This document shows, one piece after another, positions 27,050 through 36,321 of a stretch of DNA of 64,000 nt (position 1 is the stretch's first letter; the number at the start of each line of letters is the position of its first letter). The notes below the pieces were generated by a model that saw only the letters and a list, made by a program, of their open reading frames with translations, was not told the DNA's origin and did not search any database. This stretch comes from Methyloversatilis sp. Lineage in GTDB: Bacteria; Pseudomonadota; Gammaproteobacteria; Burkholderiales; Rhodocyclaceae. The DNA lies in contig NZ_JAUYNV010000025.1 of assembly GCF_030698125.1 (NCBI RefSeq), positions 326,217 to 390,216 of the forward strand, read 5' to 3'. The translations under genes were made by a program, and so were the position numbers.

Positions 27050-28242
27050 ACGTACTGATCATCGATGATGACCCGTTCGCGCTGACGCTGCTGTCACAGC
27101 AGCTCAACGAGCTCGGAATGCGAGGCGTGCAGACGTGCGACAGCGCAGATGGCGCGCTGACACGTCTTGCCGATCGTGCCGAGCACTTCGACGCGCTGTT
27201 CTGCGACCTGAACATGCCGGGCATGGATGGCATCGAGTTCCTGAGGCATCTGGCGCAAACCGATTATTGCGGCGGCCTCGTGCTGATCAGCGGCGAAGAC
27301 CAGCGCATCCTCGATACGGTTGGTCGCCTCGCCAGTGCGCGCGCGCTGAAGCTGTGGGGTGCATTGCACAAGCCGTTCGGGCTGGATGCCCTCAAAGCGG
27401 TGCTCGATTCGGCGCTGACACGTTCCGGCGATACCCGCGCGAGCGCACAGGGCGCGCTCTATCCAGCGGATGCGCTGTTGCAGGCAATCGACGACGGACA
27501 GCTCGTCAATCACTACCAACCCAAGGTTGACTTCGCAACCGCCAGCGTAGTCGGGGTCGAAACCCTTGTGCGCTGGAAGCATCCGGCCGACGGTCTCGTC
27601 TTTCCGGACCAGTTCATCGGCACCGCGGAAGCACACGGCCTGATTGACCGACTGACCCATGCGGTGCTTTCCCGTGCGCTGTGCGATGCTGCGCAGTGGA
27701 ACGGTCTGGGTCAGACACTGCGCGTGGCAGTGAATGTATCGATGGACAATCTCGTCGCACTCGACTTTCCGGACGAAGTCGCGCGCGCGGCGCAGATAGC
27801 CGGGGTGCCGATTTCGCAGCTGGTACTCGAAGTGACCGAAAGCCAGTTGATGCGTGACCCGCTTGCGTTGCTCGACATCGTGGCGCGGCTGCGCCTCAAG
27901 CGCATCGGCCTGTCGATCGACGATTTCGGCACCGGGTTTTCTTCGCTTGTGCAGTTGCGCGATATTCCATTCGACGAACTGAAACTGGACCGCAGCTTCG
28001 TGCACGGTGCCAGCACCAGCACATCAATGATGGCCATCCTGCGCGCCAATCTCGGCATGGCCCGCCAACTGGGGCTGCGCACCGTCGCCGAAGGCGTCGA
28101 GACCCGCGAGGACTGGGACTGCCTGCGCCAGCTCCGCTGCGACGTCGCACAAGGCTATTTCATCGCGCGTCCGATGCCGGCGGAACGGCTGCCCGAGTGG
28201 CTCAGCACCTGGAACACACGTCGTCTGGAACTTGTGTCGTAG
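27046..28242 (+). CDS. REC-EAL response regulator, c-di-GMP phosphodiesterase
   Basis: 398 aa from a TTG that overlaps the kinase stop (TTGA). The homology starts exactly there (LNVLIIDDDPFALTLL), so the open frame further upstream is ignored. The receiver domain (about 1-125) has DDD, phosphoacceptor Asp in CDLNMPGMDG, and K in HKPFG. The EAL domain (about 145-390) has ETLVRW, VNVSM, EVTES, DDFGTGFSS, LKLDRSF, AEGVET and AQGYFIARP, so the metal and catalytic residues look complete. It resembles RocR/PvrR-type regulators. Translational coupling suggests that the kinase's HPt domain controls its receiver (inference). Confidence 0.9.
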   Translation: MNVLIIDDDPFALTLLSQQLNELGMRGVQTCDSADGALTRLADRAEHFDALFCDLNMPGMDGIEFLRHLAQTDYCGGLVLISGEDQRILDTVGRLASARALKLWGALHKPFGLDALKAVLDSALTRSGDTRASAQGALYPADALLQAIDDGQLVNHYQPKVDFATASVVGVETLVRWKHPADGLVFPDQFIGTAEAHGLIDRLTHAVLSRALCDAAQWNGLGQTLRVAVNVSMDNLVALDFPDEVARAAQIAGVPISQLVLEVTESQLMRDPLALLDIVARLRLKRIGLSIDDFGTGFSSLVQLRDIPFDELKLDRSFVHGASTSTSMMAILRANLGMARQLGLRTVAEGVETREDWDCLRQLRCDVAQGYFIARPMPAERLPEWLSTWNTRRLELVS

Positions 28243-28350
28243 CCGCGGGCCGACGCAGCCTGTGCGCGAATGGGTGCGCAAGCTGTCGCACGTCGATTGG
28301 GGACGATGCCTGACGCCGATCAGTCCGCGCCGTGGACGTGCGCGAAGCAG

Positions 28351-29355
28351 CTAGGGCTGCATCGCCATGTCCGGCTGGTCCAGCAGGCCCTGCAGCGTAT
28401 GCCCGTCCTGCGTGCCGACGAAGCTGCATTCGGTGCTGTGGCCATCGCAGCGCCCGAGAATGGGGCAGCGGCTGAACAGTTCGGCTGCCCAGTCCACGAA
28501 CGCACGCACCTTGGGCGACAGGTGCCGGTTCTGCAGATAGACGACCGATATCGGCATCGGTGACGGCTGCCACTGCGGCAGCACCTCGCGCAGCGCGCCC
28601 GACTGCAGGTGCGCATGCACCATGAAACGCGGCGGCTGGATGACGCCGAAACCCTGCAGACCGCAGGCGACATAGGCGTCGGCGTCGTTCACCGACACCT
28701 TGCCCGGCACCTTCACCTCGACCACCTTGTCGTCGACGACGAAATCAAGATCGATGACGCGGCCGGTACGGCTGGAAAAGTAATGCACCGCGCGGTGGTC
28801 CTGCAGGTCGTCGAGCGTGCCCGGCGCACCATGGCGCTCGAGATAGTCGGGCGCGGCGCAGGTGACCGTTTCCATCGTGCCGATGCGTCGCGCAACCAGC
28901 GTCGAATCCTGCAGTTCGCCAACCCGGATGACGCAATCCACGCTTTCGCGCACCAGGTCGACCGGACGGTCTCCCATGCCGATCACCAGTTCGATGTCCG
29001 GATAGCGGCTATGGAACTCGCACAGTCGCGGGATCAGGAACAGCCGGCCGACCGGCGCCGGTACATCGATGCGCAGCCGGCCTTTCGGCCCGCGCGATAC
29101 CTCGCGGAAGGACGCCTCGGTCTCTTCGATGTCGGCCAGGATGCGCGCGCAGCGCTCGTAGTACGCCGCACCATCCGGCGTCAGGCTGATCCGCCGCGTG
29201 GTGCGGTTGAGCAGCCGCACGTGCAGCAGGTTTTCCAGGTTCTGCACCGCCGTGGTGACGGTGGCACGCGGCAGGCCGAGGCTGTCGGCGGCACGGGTAA
29301 AGCTGTTGGAATCCACGACGCGGGTGAATACCTGCATGGCCTGCAAACGATCCAT
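28351..29355 (-). CDS. LysR-family regulator of the RND efflux operon (BpeT/MexT-like)
   Basis: 334 aa. The N-terminal helix-turn-helix (MQVFTRVVDSNSFTRAADSL, ATVTTAVQNLENLL, RLLNRTTRRISLT) is classic LysR, followed by the effector-binding domain from about residue 90 (GRLRIDVPAPVGRLFLIPRL). It is divergent from a lipase-like gene and a MexE/MexF/OprN-like efflux operon, as bpeT is from llpE-bpeEF-oprC in Burkholderia. It is therefore the probable activator, sensing a small molecule. The C-terminal about 40 residues (DGHSTECSFVGTQ onward) extend past the usual LysR end. Confidence 0.9.
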   Translation of the reverse strand: MDRLQAMQVFTRVVDSNSFTRAADSLGLPRATVTTAVQNLENLLHVRLLNRTTRRISLTPDGAAYYERCARILADIEETEASFREVSRGPKGRLRIDVPAPVGRLFLIPRLCEFHSRYPDIELVIGMGDRPVDLVRESVDCVIRVGELQDSTLVARRIGTMETVTCAAPDYLERHGAPGTLDDLQDHRAVHYFSSRTGRVIDLDFVVDDKVVEVKVPGKVSVNDADAYVACGLQGFGVIQPPRFMVHAHLQSGALREVLPQWQPSPMPISVVYLQNRHLSPKVRAFVDWAAELFSRCPILGRCDGHSTECSFVGTQDGHTLQGLLDQPDMAMQP

Positions 29356-29390
29356 GGTGCAGCTCCGTCAGAAAGGGTCGTCGCCGACCG

Positions 29391-29410
29391 ATTGTTCGCG
29401 ATTGGCGAAT
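29391..29410. promoter_or_regulatory. Candidate LysR-type operator between regulator and efflux operon
   Basis: ATTGTTCGC and GCGAAT form an interrupted inverted repeat (TTCGC-N5-GCGAA) with the ATT...AAT edges expected of a LysR T-N11-A box. It sits about 40 bp upstream of the regulator start and 94 bp upstream of the hydrolase start. Confidence 0.45.
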
Positions 29411-29503
29411 AGTGTTACCGAATTATCGATATTTATCCAGACGGCGCCAACACAGACAATCCGGTCACGCCTCGACTCCGGCTCTGCCGACAGGACTGAC
29501 CGC

Positions 29504-30364
29504 ATGAACCCGCCGCACCCCGACACCGTTGTCGAACGCTCGCCTGCGCTGCCGTGGCGCGGCCTGGACATTGCCGGCCCGAGTGGACGCGTTCCGCTGC
29601 GGCTGTATCGGCCCTCACCCGACGCGCTACTGCCGCTGGTGATCTACCTGCACGGCGGCGGCTTCGTCGGCGGTTCGCTCGACGACGCCGATGCAGCGGC
29701 ACATTTCATCGCTGGCGAACTGCCGGCCGTGGTGCTGTCGGTCGGTTATGCACTGGCCCCGGCACACCCCTTTCCGGCCGCACCGGAAGACGCCTATACC
29801 GCAACGCTGTGGGCCTTGAAACACGCAGCCACCCTGGGCGCCGACCCGGAGCGCCTCGTCGTCGCCGGCGATGACGCGGGCGGCAATCTGGCCGCCAGCC
29901 TCGCGTTGATGGCACGCGACCGGCAGGACTTCCGCATCGCGGTGCAAGTGCTGATCGGGCCGATGCTCGACCCGAGCATGACGCGCGCCGGCGACGCGCA
30001 GCGGCTGCAGTCCGACCTCAGCGTCGCGGACTGCACCGACTGCTACCGCCAGTACCTGCCGCGGCTTGCGCAGCGCCTGCATCCGTACGCCGCGCCGCTC
30101 GAATCCTGCCGCCAGGCCGGTCTGCCACCCGCCTACATCGCCACCGCCGAGCACGACCTGCTGCACTGCGAAGCCGAAAAATACGGTGCGGCGCTGATTG
30201 CCGCCGGTGTGCACACCCAGGTCGAACGCTTTGCCGGCGTGACGCACGCCGGCCTGCTGGCCCATCCGCCGGTACTCGCTGGCGCGGTCCAGTTCATGCG
30301 CTGCCGGCTCGGCCGGTGCGCACCCGCCTCTCCCGCCTTGAATCGCCCTTCAACCCTTGCATGA
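29504..30364 (+). CDS. HSL-type alpha/beta hydrolase (LlpE-like) with Asp at the nucleophile position
   Basis: 286 aa from ATG 29504. The oxyanion motif HGGG is at residue 50, the C-terminal His is in GVTHAGL and the acidic residue in TAEHDLL, as in hormone-sensitive-lipase esterases. The nucleophile elbow reads GDDAGG rather than the usual GDSAGG: residue 124 is Asp (codon GAC), not Ser. A normal serine esterase would be inactive; an Asp nucleophile is used in related dehalogenases, so altered chemistry or a non-catalytic role are both possible. It ends after the next gene's leader begins and starts the efflux operon, matching llpE of Burkholderia. Confidence 0.85.
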   Translation: MNPPHPDTVVERSPALPWRGLDIAGPSGRVPLRLYRPSPDALLPLVIYLHGGGFVGGSLDDADAAAHFIAGELPAVVLSVGYALAPAHPFPAAPEDAYTATLWALKHAATLGADPERLVVAGDDAGGNLAASLALMARDRQDFRIAVQVLIGPMLDPSMTRAGDAQRLQSDLSVADCTDCYRQYLPRLAQRLHPYAAPLESCRQAGLPPAYIATAEHDLLHCEAEKYGAALIAAGVHTQVERFAGVTHAGLLAHPPVLAGAVQFMRCRLGRCAPASPALNRPSTLA

Positions 30365-30372
30365 GGTCAGCC

Positions 30373-31587
30373 ATGTCCATCCTGAACCGCCGTCATACGC
30401 TCACCTTTCTCGCGGCCACGCTGATCCTGATCGGCAGTGGTGCGGCCGTGCTGCACGCCCGGGCCGGCACGCCGGAAGCCACGGCGACCGCAGCACCGCC
30501 CGCCACCGTGGTCGAGGTCGCCGAAGTGTCCAGCCAGACCATCATCGACTGGCAGGACTATTCCGGCCGGCTCGAAGCGGTCGATCGGGTCGACATCCGG
30601 CCGCTGGTGTCGGGCACGCTGACCGCGGTGCATTTCCGCGACGGCGCGCGGGTGAACAAGGGTGACCTGCTGTTCACCATTGACCCGCGCCCGTATGCGG
30701 CCGAAGTCGAACGCGCGCAGGCCCAGCTTGCGGCGGCCGAAACGCGCGCGGCCTACACCGCCACCGACATGGCGCGCGGCCAGCGCCTGGCCGCCGACAA
30801 CGCGATCGCGCAGCGCGACCTCGACGAAAAGCAGAACGCCGCGCGCGAAGCGGCCGCTCAGGTGCAGGCGGCGCAGGCCGCGCTGACCTCGGCCCGGCTC
30901 AACCTCGAATACACGCGCATCACGGCACCGGTGTCGGGCCGCATTTCGCGCGCCGAAGTGACGGTCGGCAACATCGTCGCCGCCGGCGCCGGCACCGTGC
31001 CGCTGACCACGCTGGTGTCGATGGACAAGGTCTATGCCGCCTTCGATGTCGACGAAAAGAGCTTCCTGAAGTACGTCAATCCGTCGCGTGCCGCCGGCGG
31101 CGAACCGGTCGCGGTATTTCTCGGCCTGGCTGACGAAGACGGCCATTCGCGTCGCGGCCGCGTGTCGTCGGTGGATAACCGGCTCGACACCTCGTCCGGC
31201 ACGATCCGCGTGCGCGCCGTGTTCGACAACGCCGACGGCCTGCTGCTGCCGGGGCTGTACGCGCGCATCCGGCTCGGCGGCGGTGCGCCGCGCGAAGCGC
31301 TGCTGATCGACGAACGCGCCATCGGCACCGATCAGGACAAGCGCTTCGTGCTGGTGCTCGACCAGACCGACCGCACCGCCTACCGCGAAGTGCGGCTGGG
31401 CGCGCGCCAGAGCGGCCTGCGCATCGTCGAGAGCGGCCTGAGTGCCGGCGAACGCATCGTCGTCAATGGCCTGCAGCGCACCCGGCCGGGCGACACGGTG
31501 AGCCCGAAGACCGTGCCGATGAACCGCGAAGTGCTGGTCGACGCGCCCGCGCAGCCGGCCCGGCGTACCCCGAACGTGAAGGCCTGA
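30373..31587 (+). CDS. RND efflux periplasmic adaptor (MexE/BpeE-like)
   Basis: 404 aa from ATG 30373. An N-terminal membrane anchor (LTFLAATLILIGSGAAVLHA) precedes the lipoyl halves (DIRPLVSGTLTAVHFRDG and ITAPVSGRISRAEVTVGN) flanking an alpha-hairpin (EVERAQAQLAAAETRAAYTA and following). The beta-barrel and membrane-proximal domains follow, with GERIVVNGLQR near the end. It bridges the inner-membrane pump and outer-membrane channel encoded by the next two genes, with a 4-bp gap to the pump. Confidence 0.93.
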   Translation: MSILNRRHTLTFLAATLILIGSGAAVLHARAGTPEATATAAPPATVVEVAEVSSQTIIDWQDYSGRLEAVDRVDIRPLVSGTLTAVHFRDGARVNKGDLLFTIDPRPYAAEVERAQAQLAAAETRAAYTATDMARGQRLAADNAIAQRDLDEKQNAAREAAAQVQAAQAALTSARLNLEYTRITAPVSGRISRAEVTVGNIVAAGAGTVPLTTLVSMDKVYAAFDVDEKSFLKYVNPSRAAGGEPVAVFLGLADEDGHSRRGRVSSVDNRLDTSSGTIRVRAVFDNADGLLLPGLYARIRLGGGAPREALLIDERAIGTDQDKRFVLVLDQTDRTAYREVRLGARQSGLRIVESGLSAGERIVVNGLQRTRPGDTVSPKTVPMNREVLVDAPAQPARRTPNVKA

Positions 31588-31591
31588 AGCC

Positions 31592-34500
31592 ATGAACATA
31601 TCCAGATTTTTCATCGACCGTCCGATCTTCGCCGGCGTGCTGTCGATGCTCATCCTGCTGGCCGGCGCGCTGTCGCTGTTCCAGCTGCCCATTTCCGAGT
31701 ACCCGGAAGTGGTGCCGCCTTCGGTCGTCGTACGCGCACAGTTTCCGGGTGCCAACCCGAAGGTGATCGCCGAAACCGTCGCCTCGCCACTGGAGGAATC
31801 GATCAACGGCGTCGAACAGATGCTGTACATGCAGTCGCAGGCCAACAGCGACGGCAACCTCACGCTGACGGTCTACTTCCGTCTCGGCATGGATCCTGAC
31901 AAGGCGCAGCAACTGGTGCAGAACCGCGTGTCGCAGGCGCTGCCGCGACTGCCTGAAGACGTGCAGCGGCTCGGCGTGACGACCATCAAGAGCTCGCCCA
32001 CCATGACCATGGTGGTGCACCTGACCTCGCCCGACGACCGTTACGACATGACCTATCTGCGCAATTACGCGGTCATCAACGTGAAGGACCGGCTGGCGCG
32101 GCTTGAGGGTGTCGGCGAGGTCGGCCTGTTCGGCTCCGGCAACTACGCCATGCGCGTGTGGCTCGATCCGCACAAGGTTGCGCAGCGCGGCCTGACCGCC
32201 AGCGACGCGGTGCGCGCGATCCGCGAACAGAATGTGCAGGTCGCGGCCGGCGTCATCGGCGGCTCGCCCAGCGCACGCGACGTGCCGCTGCAACTGTCGA
32301 TCAATGCGCAGGGCCGGCTGAAGACCGAAGCCGAGTTCGCCGACATCATCCTGAAGTCGTCGCCCGACGGCGGCATCACACGTCTGGGCGACGTGGCGCG
32401 CATCGAACTGGCGGCGTCCGAATACGGCCTGCGTTCGCTACTCGACAACAAGCCGGCAGTCGCCATCCCGATCTTCCAGTCGCCGGGCGCCAACGCGCTC
32501 GACGTGTCGGACCGCGTGCGCGCAACCATGGAAGAACTGTCGGCCGACTTCCCGGCCTCGGTCGAATACCGCATCGTGTATGACCCGACGCAGTTCGTGC
32601 GCGCGTCGATCAAGGCAGTCATCGTCACGCTGCTCGAAGCGGTGGCGCTGGTCGTGCTGGTGGTCATCCTGTTCCTGCAGACCTGGCGCGCCTCCATCAT
32701 ACCGCTGCTGGCGGTGCCGGTGTCCATCGTCGGCACCTTCGCGCTGATGCTCGGCTTCGGCTACTCGATCAATGCGCTGTCGCTGTTCGGCATGGTGCTG
32801 GCCATCGGCATCGTGGTGGACGACGCCATCGTCGTGGTCGAGAACGTCGAGCGCAACATCAGCGAAGGCCTGAGCCCGCGCGACGCGACCTACCGCGCGA
32901 TGCAGGAAGTCAGTGGGCCCATCATCGCCATCGCGCTGACGCTGGTCGCCGTGTTCGTGCCGCTGGCCTTCATGACCGGCCTCACCGGCCAGTTCTACAA
33001 GCAGTTCGCGATGACCATCGCCATTTCGACGGTGATTTCCGCCTTCAACTCGCTGACCCTGTCGCCGGCGCTGGCCGCGCTGCTGCTCAAGGGCCACGAC
33101 GCGAAACCGGATGCGCTCACGCGCGTCATGAACCGCCTGTTCGGCCGCTTCTTCGCCGCCTTCAATCGCGTGTTCAGTCGCGCATCCGACCGCTATTCGC
33201 GCGGCGTATCGGGCGTGATTTCGCGCAAGGCGTCGGCGATGGGCGTCTATGGTGCGCTGCTCGCGGCCACGGTCGGCCTGTCGTATCTGGTGCCCGGCGG
33301 CTTCGTGCCGGCGCAGGACAAGCAGTACCTGATCAGCTTCGCGCAACTGCCGTCAGGCGCCTCGCTCGACCGCACCGAAGACGTGATCCGCCGCATGGGC
33401 GACATCGCACTGGCGCAGCCCGGCGTGGAAAACGCGGTCGCCTTCCCCGGCCTGTCGATCAACGGCTTCACCAACAGTTCGAGTGCCGGCATCGTGTTCG
33501 CCACGCTCAAACCGTTCGATGAACGAAAAAGCGAGGACCTGTCGGCGGGCGCCATCGCCGCCTCGCTGAACCAGAAGTTCGCTGCGATCCAGGACGCCTA
33601 CATCGCGGTGTTCCCGCCGCCGCCGGTCATGGGCCTGGGTACGCTGGGCGGTTTCAAGCTGCAACTGCAGGACCGCGGATCGCTCGGCTACGCCGAACTG
33701 GACGCTGCCGCGCAGGCTTTCGTCGCCGCGGCGGCGAAGGCACCCGAACTGGGCCCGACCTTCTCCAGCTACCAGATCAACGTGCCGCAGCTCGACGTCG
33801 ATCTCGACCGGGCACGCGCCAAGCAGCTCGGTGTGCCGATCACCGACGTGTTCGACACCATGCAGATCTATCTCGGCTCACTGTACGTGAACGACTTCAA
33901 CCGATTCGGCCGCGTCTATCAGGTCAGGGCCCAGGCCGACGCGCCGTTCCGCGCCCAGGCCGAGGACATCCTGCAGCTGAAGACGCGCAATGCCAACGGC
34001 GACATGGTGCCGCTGTCATCGCTGGTCACCGTCAGGCCGTCGTTCGGCCCGGAAATGGTGGTGCGCTACAACGGCTACACCGCGGCCGACATCAACGGCG
34101 GGCCGGCGCCCGGCTATTCGTCGGACCAGGCGCAGGCGGCGGCCGAGCGCATCGCGGCCGAAACGCTGCCGCGCGGCGTCAAGTTCGAATGGACCGACCT
34201 GACCTATCAGAAGATTCTGGCCGGCAACGCCGGCGTGTGGATCTTCCCGATCAGCGTGCTGCTGGTGTTCCTGGTGCTCGCCGCGCAGTACGAAAGCCTG
34301 ACGCTGCCGCTGGCCGTCATCCTGATCGTGCCGATGAGCATCCTGGCTGCGCTGACCGGCGTCTGGCTGACCGCGGGCGACAACAACATCTTCACGCAGA
34401 TCGGACTGATGGTGCTGGTCGGGCTGTCGGCGAAGAACGCCATCCTGATCGTCGAGTTCGCGCGCGAACTGGAACTGCGCGGCCACGGCATCGTGCAGGC

Positions 34501-34783
34501 GGCGATTGACGCCAGCCGCATGCGCCTGCGCCCGATCCTGATGACCTCGATCGCCTTCATCATGGGTGTCGTGCCGCTGGTCATCTCGACCGGCGCCGGC
34601 TCGGAAATGCGTCATGCCATGGGCGTGGCGGTGTTCTCCGGCATGCTCGGCGTGACGCTGTTCGGCCTGTTCCTGACGCCGGTGTTCTACGTGCTGCTGC
34701 GTTCCCTGAGCGGACGCCGCCTGACCCATGCCGGCCACGCCCCCGCCACCCCTGCCGCGCTTGCGCCGCAGGCTGCCCACTGA
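31592..34783 (+). CDS. RND multidrug efflux pump, HAE1 family (MexF/BpeF-like)
   Basis: 1,063 aa, essentially the length of MexF. It starts MNISRFFIDRPIFAGVLSML with TM1, and has 12 predicted membrane spans and two large periplasmic loops. The proton-relay residues are present: VDDAIVVVENVERN in TM4 (the Asp pair) and GLSAKNAILIVEFA in TM10 (the Lys). It exports amphiphilic compounds using the proton gradient; in the BpeEF and MexEF homologues these include chloramphenicol, trimethoprim and quinolones. The real substrates here are unknown. Confidence 0.95.
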   Translation: MNISRFFIDRPIFAGVLSMLILLAGALSLFQLPISEYPEVVPPSVVVRAQFPGANPKVIAETVASPLEESINGVEQMLYMQSQANSDGNLTLTVYFRLGMDPDKAQQLVQNRVSQALPRLPEDVQRLGVTTIKSSPTMTMVVHLTSPDDRYDMTYLRNYAVINVKDRLARLEGVGEVGLFGSGNYAMRVWLDPHKVAQRGLTASDAVRAIREQNVQVAAGVIGGSPSARDVPLQLSINAQGRLKTEAEFADIILKSSPDGGITRLGDVARIELAASEYGLRSLLDNKPAVAIPIFQSPGANALDVSDRVRATMEELSADFPASVEYRIVYDPTQFVRASIKAVIVTLLEAVALVVLVVILFLQTWRASIIPLLAVPVSIVGTFALMLGFGYSINALSLFGMVLAIGIVVDDAIVVVENVERNISEGLSPRDATYRAMQEVSGPIIAIALTLVAVFVPLAFMTGLTGQFYKQFAMTIAISTVISAFNSLTLSPALAALLLKGHDAKPDALTRVMNRLFGRFFAAFNRVFSRASDRYSRGVSGVISRKASAMGVYGALLAATVGLSYLVPGGFVPAQDKQYLISFAQLPSGASLDRTEDVIRRMGDIALAQPGVENAVAFPGLSINGFTNSSSAGIVFATLKPFDERKSEDLSAGAIAASLNQKFAAIQDAYIAVFPPPPVMGLGTLGGFKLQLQDRGSLGYAELDAAAQAFVAAAAKAPELGPTFSSYQINVPQLDVDLDRARAKQLGVPITDVFDTMQIYLGSLYVNDFNRFGRVYQVRAQADAPFRAQAEDILQLKTRNANGDMVPLSSLVTVRPSFGPEMVVRYNGYTAADINGGPAPGYSSDQAQAAAERIAAETLPRGVKFEWTDLTYQKILAGNAGVWIFPISVLLVFLVLAAQYESLTLPLAVILIVPMSILAALTGVWLTAGDNNIFTQIGLMVLVGLSAKNAILIVEFARELELRGHGIVQAAIDASRMRLRPILMTSIAFIMGVVPLVISTGAGSEMRHAMGVAVFSGMLGVTLFGLFLTPVFYVLLRSLSGRRLTHAGHAPATPAALAPQAAH

Positions 34784-34801
34784 TCAACGGGAGACCTACG
34801 C

Positions 34802-36310
34802 ATGAACCTCAATCTCCGACCCCGCGCGCCGGCGTTGCTGCTGGCCAGCCTGCTGCTGCTCGCCGGCTGCTCGGTGGTGCAGCCCTACGAGCGCCCGACG
34901 GTCGACACACCCGCCGCATTCAAGGAAGCAGCGGTGGGCAACGCCGACTGGAAACCGGCGCAGCCGTCCGAACAGAGTGCCCGTGGCGAGTGGTGGACGG
35001 TGTTCGGCGACGACACGCTGAACACCCTCCAGGCGCAGGCGCTGGCCGCGAATCAGGACCTGAAGGCCGCCGCCGCCCGGCTGGCGCAGTCGCGGGCGCT
35101 GCTGAAGGACGCTCGCTCGCTGCGCGCGCCGCAGGTGAGCGCGGGCTTCGGCCCGACCCGGCAGCGCGCCTCCCCCGCCTCGCGTGGCCTGCCGGATGAC
35201 GGCGACGCCAGTTCGCTGACACTGTGGCGCGCCCAGGCCACGGTGGGCTACGAGGTCGATCTGTTCGGCCGCGTCGCCGCCGGTGTCGATGCCGCATCGG
35301 CCACGGCGCAGCAGCGCGAGGCGCTGTTCCGTTCGGTGCAGCTCGCGCTGCAGGCCGACGTCGCCCAGGGCTATTTCCTGCTGCGCGAACTGGATGCCGA
35401 ACAGGCGCTGTATGCCGGCACCGTGCAGTTGCGCAGCGACGCACTGCGTCTGGTGCAGCGACGCTTCGACGAGGGCGACATCAGCGAACTGGATCTGGCG
35501 CGCGCGAAGACCGAACTGGCGTCGGCGCAGTCGGAGTCGTTCGGCGTCGCCCGCCGCCGCGCCAACGCCGAACATGCGCTGGCGCTGCTGCTCGGTCGCG
35601 CGCCGGCCGATTTCAGCCTGCCGCCGAGCCCGCTGCAGCAGGTCAGCATCCAGGTGCCGGCCGGCCTGCCGTCGGCGCTGCTGGAACGACGTCCCGACAT
35701 CGCCGCCGCCGAGCGCGCCATGGCGGCGGCCAATGCGCGGGTCGGCGTGGCGCAGACGGCGTGGTTCCCGCGGCTGAACCTGACCGGCGCGCTGGGCTAC
35801 GAATCGTCCGACCTGGGCAATCTGTTCCAGTGGTCGAGCCGCAGCTTCCTGCTCGGTCCGCTGGTCGGCACGATGCTGTCGCTGCCGGTGTTCGACGGCG
35901 GTGCGCGCGAAGCCGGTCTGGAGCGCGCCCGCGCCGCCTGGGAGGAAGATGTCGCCAACTACCGGCAGACCGTACTGAACGCCTTCCGGGAAGTCGAGGA
36001 CAATCTGGCCGGACTGCGCATACTGGCTGACCAGACGCGCACCCAGGACGAAGCGGTGCGGGCGGCGACGCGTGCGGCGCAGCTGTCGCAGATCCAGTAC
36101 CGCGAAGGGTCGGTCAGCTTTCTCGACGTGATCGACGCCGACCGCAGCGTGCTGCTGCAGCGGCGGGTCGCATCGCAGCTCGAAGGCGAACGCGCGCGTG
36201 CCGCCGTCGGTCTCATCCGTGCGCTCGGCGGCGGCTGGGACCACCCGGCCGAAGCCATCAACACATCCGACGCAGGGCCGGTTCAGCCCCTGCATGCCCG
36301 ACATCATTGA
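34802..36310 (+). CDS. RND outer-membrane factor lipoprotein (OprN/OprC-like, NodT family)
   Basis: 502 aa. A signal peptide ends in the lipobox LLLLAGC. Two outer-membrane-efflux repeats follow, each with long helices and beta-strands (LQAQALAANQDLKAAAARLA, RLVQRRFDEGDISELDLARA; PRLNLTGALGYESSDLGNLF, VEDNLAGLRILADQ). The preceding pump gene ends 18 bp upstream. The protein forms the trimeric exit duct of the tripartite pump. Confidence 0.94.
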   Translation: MNLNLRPRAPALLLASLLLLAGCSVVQPYERPTVDTPAAFKEAAVGNADWKPAQPSEQSARGEWWTVFGDDTLNTLQAQALAANQDLKAAAARLAQSRALLKDARSLRAPQVSAGFGPTRQRASPASRGLPDDGDASSLTLWRAQATVGYEVDLFGRVAAGVDAASATAQQREALFRSVQLALQADVAQGYFLLRELDAEQALYAGTVQLRSDALRLVQRRFDEGDISELDLARAKTELASAQSESFGVARRRANAEHALALLLGRAPADFSLPPSPLQQVSIQVPAGLPSALLERRPDIAAAERAMAAANARVGVAQTAWFPRLNLTGALGYESSDLGNLFQWSSRSFLLGPLVGTMLSLPVFDGGAREAGLERARAAWEEDVANYRQTVLNAFREVEDNLAGLRILADQTRTQDEAVRAATRAAQLSQIQYREGSVSFLDVIDADRSVLLQRRVASQLEGERARAAVGLIRALGGGWDHPAEAINTSDAGPVQPLHARHH

Positions 36311-36321
36311 GGAGATCCATC

